Shown in pieces: positions 53,233-61,411 of a stretch of 64,000 nt of DNA; position 1 is the first letter of the stretch, and every line of letters starts with the position of its first letter. The DNA is from JAAXHV01 sp965207165 (GTDB taxonomy: Bacteria > Pseudomonadota > Gammaproteobacteria > Eutrophobiales > Eutrophobiaceae). The notes beneath the pieces are model-generated. The model saw nothing but the letters and a program-made list of their open reading frames with translations, did not search any database and was not told the origin of the DNA. The DNA lies in the NCBI GenBank assembly GCA_965207165.1, contig OZ242265.1, positions 558,001-622,000 on the forward strand, in the 5' to 3' direction. A program made the translations under genes and the position numbers.

Positions 53233-53461
53233 TCCGGATGATGCGCCGGAATTAACGGACGAGTTTTTTCGGCAGGCAGATGAATTTGATGGCTCCCGGC
53301 TCGTGCGCAGGGGCCGACCAAAAGCACGGACTACCAAGCAATTACTGACAGTCCGTTACGATAAGGACATAGTCGAAGCCTTCAAGGCCACCGGCAAAGG
53401 CTGGCAATCCCGCATGAATGATGCCTTGCGGGAGTGGCTCAAGGCTCATCATATAAATTAA
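53192..53461 (+). CDS. brnA: BrnA family antitoxin
   Basis: An 89-residue antitoxin. The N-terminal acidic region (DWIDPDDAPELTDEFF) binds the toxin. The C-terminal ribbon-helix-helix follows KARTTKQLLTVRYDKDIVEA and ends WQSRMNDALREWLKAH. It binds the toxin and the operon promoter. Overlap with brnT ensures coupled synthesis. Confidence 0.88.
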   Translation: MNENKHATETDWIDPDDAPELTDEFFRQADEFDGSRLVRRGRPKARTTKQLLTVRYDKDIVEAFKATGKGWQSRMNDALREWLKAHHIN

Positions 53462-53680
53462 GTATTGTATCCCTGGCGCCACTAAACGGGTGCGGCAAGT
53501 CGAGCCAATGATTTTATCCGTATTTAAGCAGACATTCGGTCAGTGATTCAGTGGGCCGCATCTCCTCCGACGACACCTGCTCGACATACACCAAATTTTG
53601 TGGGAATAAATGTTAGAAAAACGAAAATTGTAAGCTTAAAAATATTCATACATCAATGAGTTACAGTTTCATTTCTATTT

Positions 53681-54217
53681 CGTCCCTGGATTTACCCCCT
53701 GATAGCCACACTCCTGGTCGTGCCCGCCACCCTGAGCGGTTGGATACTGCTGGATTACCTGATAACCAGACAGGTGCAGACCTTGCAGCGCCATCACAAG
53801 GCACTGAAGGCCCTCGGCCCGGCGGGGATACAACACGCCGTCAGGGACGGGACGCTGTACCTGGTGCTGCCCGAGGACGCAAAAAAGCCCGACGTGTTCC
53901 GCAGTACGACCGGCCGCTGGGTCGTGACCCTGGAGGAGTGAGCGATGACCGAACTCGAACACCTTATGGTGGAGAATATGAAAGAGCTTTTAGCCAACCA
54001 GACCCGCTTGGCGCAGCAATTGAATACAATCAGCGGGCGCTTAAGCGCAATCAGCACGCGCTTGAACGAAGCAGACGCAACGCAAAACGAGTGCGCAGAA
54101 CTCTTAAAACGGCATGGGCAATATTTCGAGTCGTTGTTGCCGCGTACCTGAAATTCTCAAGAGAGATGGACAAGGCTTCACGCTCACGGAGTTCTTACGA
54201 TATATGGCGCTAACCAT
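53681..54217 (+). pseudogene. partial duplicate of the mob 3' region (relaxase tail, MbeB end, MbeD)
   Basis: Copy 2 of 50777-51334. It still encodes, in three frames, the last 175 or so residues of the relaxase tail (ending RSSYDIWR at 54213), the membrane helix and C-terminus of the MbeB-like protein (stop 53941) and a complete MbeD-like protein of 68 residues (53945-54151, with GAGGAG ribosome site). The MbeD copy lacks one heptad. The relaxase and MbeB parts are 5'-truncated and non-functional; the MbeD-like copy could still be made. Confidence 0.8.
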
Positions 54218-54460
54218 AAGACCCGCCTGAATCCATGGCCTGCGGCATAGCATCGCTGCCCACTTGAAGTCACCTTGCCCGAACACACTATCCAACTGTG
54301 CGCTACAGCACACTAATCCCGGAGATTATTACCAGAAGACAATATACTGGACATAACCCGCAAAACAAATAAAGAACACCGCATCATTGACCAAAACGAA
54401 CCAGAGTCCAGCAGTCACCAACCCCGGCAATATACACGGCACTGTGCTACACTGGAAAAC

Positions 54461-54763
54461 ATGGAAAACAAGTCTACATCACCGGCCAAACCAAAGCAGG
54501 ATGACCAGTCCAGAGATGCAACGGGACCAAACCAAACGAAACTCTGGATATCTTGCCCGCTACCGGACAACGACGCCACGTACCAGTTCGTTTCCGGCCT
54601 TGAACTCGAACAAGAAGACGAGGCCAGCTGCCGAAAAATGCTGGCTGACGTGGCAAGTGGGCGCGTAACACTGGAACAACTCAGGAAACAAAATTGTGTC
54701 CATATCAACAGTGACTTGATCGTGCAATACAGCTACGAAAGAGAACCGATGTGGTACGAATAA
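54461..54763 (+). CDS. unknown protein paired with a nucleotidyltransferase
   Basis: A 100-residue protein with a hydrophilic, probably disordered first 30 residues (Lys, Gln, Asp-rich) and a small folded part (LWISCPLPDNDATYQFVSGL, then VTLEQLRKQN). No family recognised. Its stop is directly followed by the ATG of the nucleotidyltransferase gene, a strict pairing typical of toxin-antitoxin or two-gene defence modules. In such a pair it would be the candidate antitoxin or regulator. Confidence 0.55.
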   Translation: MENKSTSPAKPKQDDQSRDATGPNQTKLWISCPLPDNDATYQFVSGLELEQEDEASCRKMLADVASGRVTLEQLRKQNCVHINSDLIVQYSYEREPMWYE

Positions 54764-55603
54764 ATGTTCCAGGTAAAAGACCTGACAAAAGTCCTCGAAT
54801 CATTGCCCGAGGATGACAATACCATTCTGATCGGCGGCCAGGCCCTTAATGTTTGGGCTGAATACTACTCAGAACTGGACGCAGCACTGACCACACATTC
54901 GCCTTTTTTCAGCAACGATATAGACTTTCTTGGTGACAAACAGGCCGCCACTGCCTTACATGACGCCTGGAAAGGAACCATTAAAATACCGGACATGGAC
55001 ACCCATACAGCCATGACCGCAAAACTGACCTTCAAACTTGAAGACGGCAGACCTGTCAACGTCGATTTTCTGGAAGTAATGATTGGTGTTGACAACTACC
55101 ATATCAGGAAAGAAGCGCTCAAAATTAACACCCCGCCATCAGAAAAATCAGTCCTCGTCCTCCACCCGGCACATTGCCTTGCAAGCAGGATCTATAACAC
55201 CTACGGCATTCTTGACAGACGAACAAGATATCCCGGCGACCACCACGTAAAGCGTACCAGGCTGGCAGTCAAAGTATTGAACCACAACCTGACCGATCTA
55301 TTCAAACAAAATGACGAGAGAGCAAGCAGACAAGCCTATCGGTTTATTGAATACACCGCGAGCTTATCCTGTGAAGACCCTGCAAAACGCGCCTTCCACC
55401 TGGATGATATAGACGTGCTGGAAGCTATCCCGAGAAATCCCGAACTGGGCATATCAGAAAAATTCCTGACTGAACGCCTGCCACGAATACAGACATATGT
55501 AGCCCTGAAACGCAAAATCTATATATCAAATGTCCAGCGGATAGAACAAAAAAGATCATCAATGCAAAATCAACAAGACCATGGATATGACCGTGAATAT
55601 TGA
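54764..55603 (+). CDS. nucleotidyltransferase-fold protein (AbiEii/MNT-like)
   Basis: A 279-residue protein with the minimal nucleotidyltransferase motifs: Gly24-Gly25 in ILIGGQALN, the metal pair Asp52 and Asp54 in NDIDFLGD, and the third acid Asp101 in NVDFLEV. The C-terminal half is helical with RIQTYVALKRK near the end. NTases of this kind act as toxins (AbiEii, MenA, MNT) or add nucleotides to antibiotics or RNA. Located on a mobile element next to the BrnT/BrnA pair and immediately after a small partner gene, it is most likely a toxin or defence enzyme. Exact subfamily not recognised. Confidence 0.7.
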   Translation: MFQVKDLTKVLESLPEDDNTILIGGQALNVWAEYYSELDAALTTHSPFFSNDIDFLGDKQAATALHDAWKGTIKIPDMDTHTAMTAKLTFKLEDGRPVNVDFLEVMIGVDNYHIRKEALKINTPPSEKSVLVLHPAHCLASRIYNTYGILDRRTRYPGDHHVKRTRLAVKVLNHNLTDLFKQNDERASRQAYRFIEYTASLSCEDPAKRAFHLDDIDVLEAIPRNPELGISEKFLTERLPRIQTYVALKRKIYISNVQRIEQKRSSMQNQQDHGYDREY

Positions 55604-55763
55604 CAAGATTGGTGACCCCATCCCTGTAACTTGGTCCACCTGCGACTTATACTATTCCAATAAACAACGATCCATCAATCAGATTAGATAATAGACAAAG
55701 TGATAACTTAATGATTCATTAATACATTAAATTATTATAATATCAATGAATTATAACTTATAT

Positions 55764-55786
55764 GGGACGGATTTCAAATCCGTCCC
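55764..55786. repeat. right attachment site (attR), intact palindrome
   Basis: The first 19 bases match attL exactly (to 55782). With the following TCCC they form a perfect 23-base palindrome: GGGACGGATTT, central C, AAATCCGTCCC. The chromosomal side continues into the hyuB leader 26 bases later. A TATAAT (55736-55741) just inside the element could drive outward transcription of hyuB. Confidence 0.75.
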
Positions 55787-55811
55787 CTCCGAGTATAACG
55801 AGGCTGACAAG

Positions 55812-57989
55812 ATGAATGAAAAACTGGATCCGGTAACTTTCGAAATTCTCCGTCACCGCCTGGAGGAAATCGTCAATGAAGCCTACTACACCATGGCGCG
55901 CGTCTCCGGTAATGCAATCATAACGGAGGCGGGCGACCATGAAGAGGCCATCCTGAATGCGAACGGAGACACCATCATGGTCGGTGGCGGCATTGTCGAA
56001 TGGACCCAGTGTCTCGAAGAGGCGGGGCGCTATATCTCCAGGGAGTACCAGGACAACCCGGGTATCTTTGAGGGCGACCAGTTTGTATTGAACTGCACCG
56101 AGGTGGCGGCGGTGCACCTGATGGATATCCAGGTGTTGAAGCCGGTATTCTGGGAAGGCGAACGGTTTGCCTGGTTAAACACGGCCGGGCACAACATGGA
56201 CGTGGGCGGCATCAATATCGGGGGTGTCCAGATTGATGCCCGTGAACGCGTGCAGGAAGGGTTGAGCATGTGGGGTCTCAAGGTCTGCGAACGGGGGGTT
56301 ATCCGCAAGGATATCGAGACGACCATAAAGAACATGACGCGCCAGCCGGAATTGCTGGTACTGGAATTGAGAGCGCGCATGGCCGCCAACAACGCCGCGG
56401 AGAAACGCCTGCTGGATACCGTCAGGGAGTTCGGCTTCGACAAGGTGATGGCGATCTTCGAGGAATTACCCAGGTACTCGGAGCAACGTATTCGCCAGAG
56501 GCTGGCAAAGCTGCCGGATGGCGAGTTCTCGGCCGTTCACTATTTTGAATCGGTTATCGAGAGTGAAGGCGCCCTGGCGGTCAAATGTAACCTGGTAAAA
56601 AAAGGCGATACCATAAAGATGGATTTCACCGGGTCGTCACCACAATCCAAAGGCGCCCAGAACGTGGCGCTACCCGGCGCGAAGAGCAATGCCGAGTGCC
56701 CGTTCCTCATGATGCTGGCCCATGATATCCCATGGAATTACGGTTTGTGGGGAGTGATTGACTGGGTACTTCCCTACGGTTCGGTCGTCAACCCCACGGA
56801 TGATGCGCCGGTTTCGATCAATACGCCTGCGGGCGCCGGCTATGTCACCATCGGTTGTGTGCTGGATTGCATCAGCCAGCTCTATTTATGTTCCGATGAA
56901 ATGGAAGAGGCAATGGCCTGCGGCAGCAATGCCTTTAATAACCCGATGCTCTACGGCAATGACAAGGAAGGAAATTATTTCATCACGATGATGATGGAAA
57001 ACCTCATCTGTGGCGGCGGCGGCATGTACCATCGCGACGGTGACGATGCCTGTTCCAACATGTGGACCACCAAACCGCAGGTCACCAACCTGGAACGCGC
57101 CGAGCAGTTGTTTCCCTGGTTGTACCTGTGGCGCAAGGAGGCAATGGATACCGGCGGACCCGGAAAGCACCGGGGCGGTACAGCCTGTATGAACGCTTTT
57201 ATTCCATGGAAAGTTGATGAGATGGAAGTCCATGACAACGGTATGGGCGACACCGTGCGACTCGCCAACGGCCTGGCCGGGGGGTATCCCGCGCCCAACG
57301 TGAAACAATACCTCATCAGGGAATCCAACATACAGTCCCTGTTTGACCGGGGGGGAATGCCGTCTGCCGTGGATGAAATTGAAGGAACGGTTGAGGAATA
57401 CGGTGTCAACACCACGCTGCCCTTCTACAAGGACGATGTCTACGCGGTTTACTTCGGCGGCGGCGGAGGTTTTGGCGACCCGCTGGAACGTGATCCCGAA
57501 AAGCTTGTCAAGGACGTAATAAACGAACATGTATCGGTTGATGAAGCCAGGAAATTATACGGGGTCATCATTGATAAGGAGATGCTGCAGGTGGACCGGG
57601 CGGCTACTGACAGTGAACGGGAGACCATGCGCAAAAAGCGCCTGGGTCTGGCGCAGGCGCCGAAACTGACCAACGGTAAAGCTGTAGATAGCGGCACTGA
57701 ACTGATGAACTGGGCGGGGGTGATTTCTCTGAACGCGGACGCTACGGGTGACCGTTACTGGCAATGCAGGAAATGCGATCATATTCTGGGTGACGCGGGC
57801 GCCGACTGGAAGGACTACGCGGCGACCTATCACGCCCCGATGGAGCACGGCCAGCCCGAAGCGTTTGCAACCGTTACCGAAGAGTATCACCTGCGCGAGT
57901 GTTACTGCCCGAATTGCGGCGGATTATTCGAGGTGTTGAACCTCGGTGTGAATGATGAGGATGTAGTGACATTCAAGTATTTCGACTGA
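55812..57989 (+). CDS. hyuB: HyuB-type subunit fused to an acetone-carboxylase-gamma-like zinc domain
   Basis: A 725-residue protein from ATG 55812 (MNEKLDPVTFEILRHRL, the family N-terminus, with GAGG nine bases upstream). An in-frame earlier start at 55746 lies in the attachment site and is rejected. Residues 1-580 are HyuB/AcxA-like (GNAIITEAGDHEEAI; NTAGHNMDVGG; GGPGKHRGGTA). The last 77 residues carry Cys652, Cys655, Cys699 and Cys702 with a DWKDY segment, matching the small zinc-binding gamma subunit of acetone carboxylase. Carboxylation of a ketone is thus favoured. Its partner hyuA lies across the mobile element. Confidence 0.88.
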   Translation: MNEKLDPVTFEILRHRLEEIVNEAYYTMARVSGNAIITEAGDHEEAILNANGDTIMVGGGIVEWTQCLEEAGRYISREYQDNPGIFEGDQFVLNCTEVAAVHLMDIQVLKPVFWEGERFAWLNTAGHNMDVGGINIGGVQIDARERVQEGLSMWGLKVCERGVIRKDIETTIKNMTRQPELLVLELRARMAANNAAEKRLLDTVREFGFDKVMAIFEELPRYSEQRIRQRLAKLPDGEFSAVHYFESVIESEGALAVKCNLVKKGDTIKMDFTGSSPQSKGAQNVALPGAKSNAECPFLMMLAHDIPWNYGLWGVIDWVLPYGSVVNPTDDAPVSINTPAGAGYVTIGCVLDCISQLYLCSDEMEEAMACGSNAFNNPMLYGNDKEGNYFITMMMENLICGGGGMYHRDGDDACSNMWTTKPQVTNLERAEQLFPWLYLWRKEAMDTGGPGKHRGGTACMNAFIPWKVDEMEVHDNGMGDTVRLANGLAGGYPAPNVKQYLIRESNIQSLFDRGGMPSAVDEIEGTVEEYGVNTTLPFYKDDVYAVYFGGGGGFGDPLERDPEKLVKDVINEHVSVDEARKLYGVIIDKEMLQVDRAATDSERETMRKKRLGLAQAPKLTNGKAVDSGTELMNWAGVISLNADATGDRYWQCRKCDHILGDAGADWKDYAATYHAPMEHGQPEAFATVTEEYHLRECYCPNCGGLFEVLNLGVNDEDVVTFKYFD

Positions 57990-58015
57990 AAGGAAGTCCG
58001 GGGACGAGTAAGTTC

Positions 58016-58039
58016 GGGGACGGATTTAAATCCGTCCCC
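58016..58039. repeat. perfect 24-bp palindrome, third copy of the integration-site repeat
   Basis: GGGGACGGATTT directly followed by its reverse complement AAATCCGTCCCC. It differs from the element's target only by the missing central base. A half-copy, CCGGGGACG, stands 18 bases earlier. It shows that the att sequence is a dispersed intergenic palindrome. Confidence 0.85.
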
Positions 58040-58071
58040 TTACAAGTCCCGTTACGGGCAAAGGCGCAAGA

Positions 58072-59574
58072 ATGACGACAAGTCAGTTTGAAGATATGCA
58101 CTCCGAACGGAAATCTACGCTATCACCCGAGGCAATCGCCATCGGTCAACGCATCAAGGGGTTGCGGGACTTCCTCGAGTTACTGGAAGAAAACGGCCAA
58201 CTGGCGCTCTGGGAGGATGAAGTCCTGCCTGAACCGGATATCCGCAACATCTCCGTAGCCGCGGGCCGCGATGCCATGCACGGGCCGGCGGTGCTGCTCA
58301 CCAACATCAGTGGCTACCCCGGCAAACGGGTCGTGGTGGGGGTACACGGCAGTTTCACCAACCTGGCCCTGCTGATGGGACGTCCCAAGGGCACGTCCGT
58401 GAAGGAGCTGTTCTACGAAATGGTGAATCGCTGGGGCAGTGACGAGCCGTTAATCGAGCGGGTGCCCCCGAATGCGGCGCCGGTCCATACCAACCGGCTC
58501 AAGGAAAATATCAACCTGTACGAACTGCTACCCCTGTACCGCATCAACGAGCATGACGGGGGTTTCTATATCGACAAGGCCAACGTGGTGAGCCGCGACC
58601 CGTCGGACCCGGACGACTTCGGCAAGCAGAACGTGGGGATATACCGCATCCAGGTGCATGGGCCGGACCTGTTCAGCCTGGATACCGTCCCGTCCCACGA
58701 CATGGGGCAGCATATCCGCATTGCGGAGCGGGAGGAGGCCGACCTGAACATCGCCGTGATGATTGGCAACCATCCTGCCCTGGCAATGTTTGCGGGTACG
58801 CCGGTGAACTACGATGAATCGGAATATGCGTACGCCTCGCAGATGATGGGCGCGCCGCTGCAGTTGACTACGTCCGGCAACGGCCTGGATATCCTGGCCA
58901 ACTCGGAGATGGTTATTGAGGCGCAGATGGTCAACAACGAACGTATCCTCGAGGGGCCGTTTGGCGAGTACCCCGGCACGTACGGTGCCGTGCGCAGGCT
59001 GAACGTATTCAGAGTGACGGCCGTGTCCTTCCGGGATGATCCCATCTTCGAGAGTTTATATATCGGCAGCAAAAGCTGGACGGAGCACGATACGCTGCTG
59101 GGGATCAATGTCTGTACAACGGTGTATAACCAGTTGAAACAGAATTTCCCTGAAGTCGTTGCCGTTAATGCCTTGTACCAGGACGGGACGACTGCGGTTG
59201 TTGCCGTAAAACCCCGCTTTGCCGGCTTTGCCAAGTCCGTTGCCCTGCGCGCGCTCGGTTCACCTCACGGGCTGATGTTCCTGAAAAACCTCATCATGGT
59301 GGATGCCGACATTGACCCGTTTGACCTGAACCAGGTCATCTGGTCATTGTCCAACCGCACCCGGGCCGATGACATCATCGTGTTGCCGAACATGCCGCTC
59401 AGCGATGCGGACCCGTCGGCTGAGATCGGCGGTAAAGGGCACCGGCTGATTATCGACGCCACGTCCTACATGCCGCCCGACAAGATATCCGTTAACAATA
59501 ACCTGGTTGAATCACCGGCCGGCCCGGTTATTGATGAACTGGAAAGGATGATTAATGAGTTGCGAAAAAAGTAA
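58072..59574 (+). CDS. UbiD-family prenyl-FMN-dependent decarboxylase (copy 2)
   Basis: A 500-residue UbiD-type enzyme, closely similar along its length to that of 35545-37029 (for example LEGPFGEYPGTYGAVRR against LEGPFGEFPGSYSGIR). It follows hyuB across an 82-base gap with the palindrome. With the separated VdcD-like gene at 44924 it probably forms a second hydroxyarylate decarboxylase, dependent on the same UbiX. The two copies may have different substrates. Confidence 0.92.
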   Translation: MTTSQFEDMHSERKSTLSPEAIAIGQRIKGLRDFLELLEENGQLALWEDEVLPEPDIRNISVAAGRDAMHGPAVLLTNISGYPGKRVVVGVHGSFTNLALLMGRPKGTSVKELFYEMVNRWGSDEPLIERVPPNAAPVHTNRLKENINLYELLPLYRINEHDGGFYIDKANVVSRDPSDPDDFGKQNVGIYRIQVHGPDLFSLDTVPSHDMGQHIRIAEREEADLNIAVMIGNHPALAMFAGTPVNYDESEYAYASQMMGAPLQLTTSGNGLDILANSEMVIEAQMVNNERILEGPFGEYPGTYGAVRRLNVFRVTAVSFRDDPIFESLYIGSKSWTEHDTLLGINVCTTVYNQLKQNFPEVVAVNALYQDGTTAVVAVKPRFAGFAKSVALRALGSPHGLMFLKNLIMVDADIDPFDLNQVIWSLSNRTRADDIIVLPNMPLSDADPSAEIGGKGHRLIIDATSYMPPDKISVNNNLVESPAGPVIDELERMINELRKK

Positions 59575-59611
59575 CGCTTACAATGAATTCTACGGCGGTA
59601 ATCCGGTCGAT

Positions 59612-60556
59612 TTATAAAAACACGACTTCGGGAAGAGAAGCAGATACGATGTAATTTGGCTTGTCGACGATCTCGTTAATTTTCAGATCCACGCAGACGG
59701 AGCAGAGCACATAGGCTTGCTCCCTGGTCAGACCCCGTTCCCGCTCCAGGTGATCTATCATATAGCGCACCGCCCGCTGGGCGTTTTCATACAGGTTCGG
59801 ACCGTTGGCGGTAGTGACGAAGAAAGATCCGGTATTGGTATTGACGCAGAGGGGGCCTTCAGTCCTGAAATGAGGTTCCGGGATCCTGTTGCCTGCTTCG
59901 AGGTCAATCCTGAGCGTTACCTTTGCCGACATTTCAATAGCCGTGATACAGACTTCTCCATCACCCTGTGCCGCATGGGCGTCGCCCACACTGAACAGCG
60001 CCCCCTCGACGGAAACGGGCAAATACAACGTGGTGCCCTTGCACAGGTGGCGGATATCCATATTGCCGCCGTTATCACGGGGCGGGATGGTGCTGTGTTC
60101 ACCCGGCTCCGGCAGCGCCGTACCCATGATGCCGGGGAACGGGGCAACGGGGATGGCGATATCGTCACGATGTTTCATGCGGGCCAGGTTGCCGTCGGTT
60201 AAATCCCAGATCTGCAGGAACTCATCGGGAAATTCCTCTACCGGCAACAGGCCGCGAGCAGGCCGGATGGCGGTCCAGCCAAAACCCAGCCTGGGAATGA
60301 CTTCCAGGACGTGTACGACAAGTGTGTCGCCGGGTTCGGCGCCGTTAACAAAAACGGGACCGGTCAACGGGTGACCGGTCAGCGGGCCTTTTGCCTTGAC
60401 GTCTGCGCCGGTTGAATCGGCGGAATAGTAATAGTCCGCGGCATCGCGGGTGGTGAAGACAACCGTATCACCGGGTTCGATGGCCAGACGGGGCGGGTGT
60501 GAGTGGTCCCAGGCATAATTCACCACGTCATCGTTAAGTTCGTGGGTGGCAGGCAT
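59612..60556 (-). CDS. acetamidase/formamidase family protein
   Basis: A 314-residue member of the FmdA/AmdA family. Recognisable are the N-terminal AIEPGDTVVFTTRDA, the core GPVFVNGAEPGDTLVVHVLEV, and GDAHAAQGDGEVCITAIEMSA with the metal-site histidine. It hydrolyses small amides to ammonia and an acid. No signal peptide. Nine bases downstream of the LigB-type gene on the same strand, so likely co-transcribed. Confidence 0.88.
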   Translation of the reverse strand: MPATHELNDDVVNYAWDHSHPPRLAIEPGDTVVFTTRDAADYYYSADSTGADVKAKGPLTGHPLTGPVFVNGAEPGDTLVVHVLEVIPRLGFGWTAIRPARGLLPVEEFPDEFLQIWDLTDGNLARMKHRDDIAIPVAPFPGIMGTALPEPGEHSTIPPRDNGGNMDIRHLCKGTTLYLPVSVEGALFSVGDAHAAQGDGEVCITAIEMSAKVTLRIDLEAGNRIPEPHFRTEGPLCVNTNTGSFFVTTANGPNLYENAQRAVRYMIDHLERERGLTREQAYVLCSVCVDLKINEIVDKPNYIVSASLPEVVFL

Positions 60557-60565
60557 GGGCGATCG

Positions 60566-61411
60566 TTATTTCAGCTGGGGCCAGATGACCCATCCGGAAG
60601 CGGAACGCCAGGCATAGCTGTCGCAATAGCCCAGCACATCGGCTGGACCGCTGGTTGACGCGAGCACCACGAACCAGGCGATAAGTTCTGCCGTGCCGCC
60701 GGAACCGGCTTCTTCCATGCGCTCCAGCGTGCATTTCTCCATTAACTTGCGGTGGTCGCCCTCGGCGAGACAATCCAGAAACATGCGGTCGAATTCTTCA
60801 TCGATATAAAAATAGCGGGGCCCGCCCGGCTCATGGGACAGGCCGCCGGAACCGATTAATGCGATGCGTTCATCCCCCGGATAACTGTTGAGCACGGCGC
60901 GGATGATGTGTCCCACCTGGTAGGCCCGTTCCGGCGTAGGGATAGGGGGCACGGTACAGTTCATGGTAATGGGGATGATCGGTATGCTCATATCCGGGTT
61001 GAGATACTTGGTCGGCGTGGATATCCCGTCGTCAAACTGCATGTCTTCCTGGATGTAGGCCAGTTGTAAACCGTGCCTGGCCGCTTCGTTCACGATGTAA
61101 CGGGCCAGTTTTGAGTTGCCCGGCACATGGTATTTTTCATCCTGCCCCAACCAGGGTTGGTACCAGTCGGCCGGGCCGCTGTGGTGGTCGGCGATACCGA
61201 CCGTGTATTCGGGGGTGTTGCTCAGCGGCCAGTTGAGCAGGTGATCATTGGCAAAAATGATCAATACATCGGGTTTAGCCGCGTTGAGGTGCTCGCGCAT
61301 TTTTTCGAATGAATCCAGCGCGGTCTGTTGCTGGTGTTCCGGTGCATCGTCAAACCAGCCCAGCAGACCCGGTGTGTGGGTCGAGGCTACTGCGGCAACG
61401 ATCTCAGCCAT
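60566..61411 (-). CDS. LigB-type extradiol dioxygenase, catalytic (beta) subunit
   Basis: A 281-residue class III extradiol dioxygenase. The iron ligands are expected at His12 (ASTHTPGL) and His57 (FANDHLLNW), with the catalytic His in GSGGLSHEPGGP (about residue 195), as in protocatechuate 4,5-dioxygenase LigB. It opens a catechol-type ring next to a hydroxyl. It overlaps the LigA-like gene by eight bases. The ring substrate is likely a protocatechuate- or gallate-like acid, perhaps a product of the upstream hydroxylation genes. Confidence 0.9.
   Translation of the reverse strand: MAEIVAAVASTHTPGLLGWFDDAPEHQQQTALDSFEKMREHLNAAKPDVLIIFANDHLLNWPLSNTPEYTVGIADHHSGPADWYQPWLGQDEKYHVPGNSKLARYIVNEAARHGLQLAYIQEDMQFDDGISTPTKYLNPDMSIPIIPITMNCTVPPIPTPERAYQVGHIIRAVLNSYPGDERIALIGSGGLSHEPGGPRYFYIDEEFDRMFLDCLAEGDHRKLMEKCTLERMEEAGSGGTAELIAWFVVLASTSGPADVLGYCDSYAWRSASGWVIWPQLK

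Larger units (their letters stand above)
47355..55782. mobile_element. integrative mobilizable element inserted between hyuA and hyuB
   Basis: About 8.4 kb bounded by the 19-base direct repeat at 47355-47373 and 55764-55782. It contains, left to right, a tyrosine integrase, a small unknown gene, a candidate oriT, mobC, a relaxase with two nested genes, a cargo of Uma2 nuclease and BrnT/BrnA, a partial copy of the mob 3' end and a nucleotidyltransferase pair. There are no conjugation (type IV secretion) or phage structural genes, so transfer would need a helper. The left part is GC-rich while the cargo and right end are visibly AT-richer, showing mosaic origin. It separates genes of what looks like one operon. 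Confidence 0.82.

Noticed and set aside
47355..55782. Prophage or self-transmissible ICE
   Set aside because: Integrase and mob genes are present, but there are no capsid, portal, terminase or type IV secretion genes.
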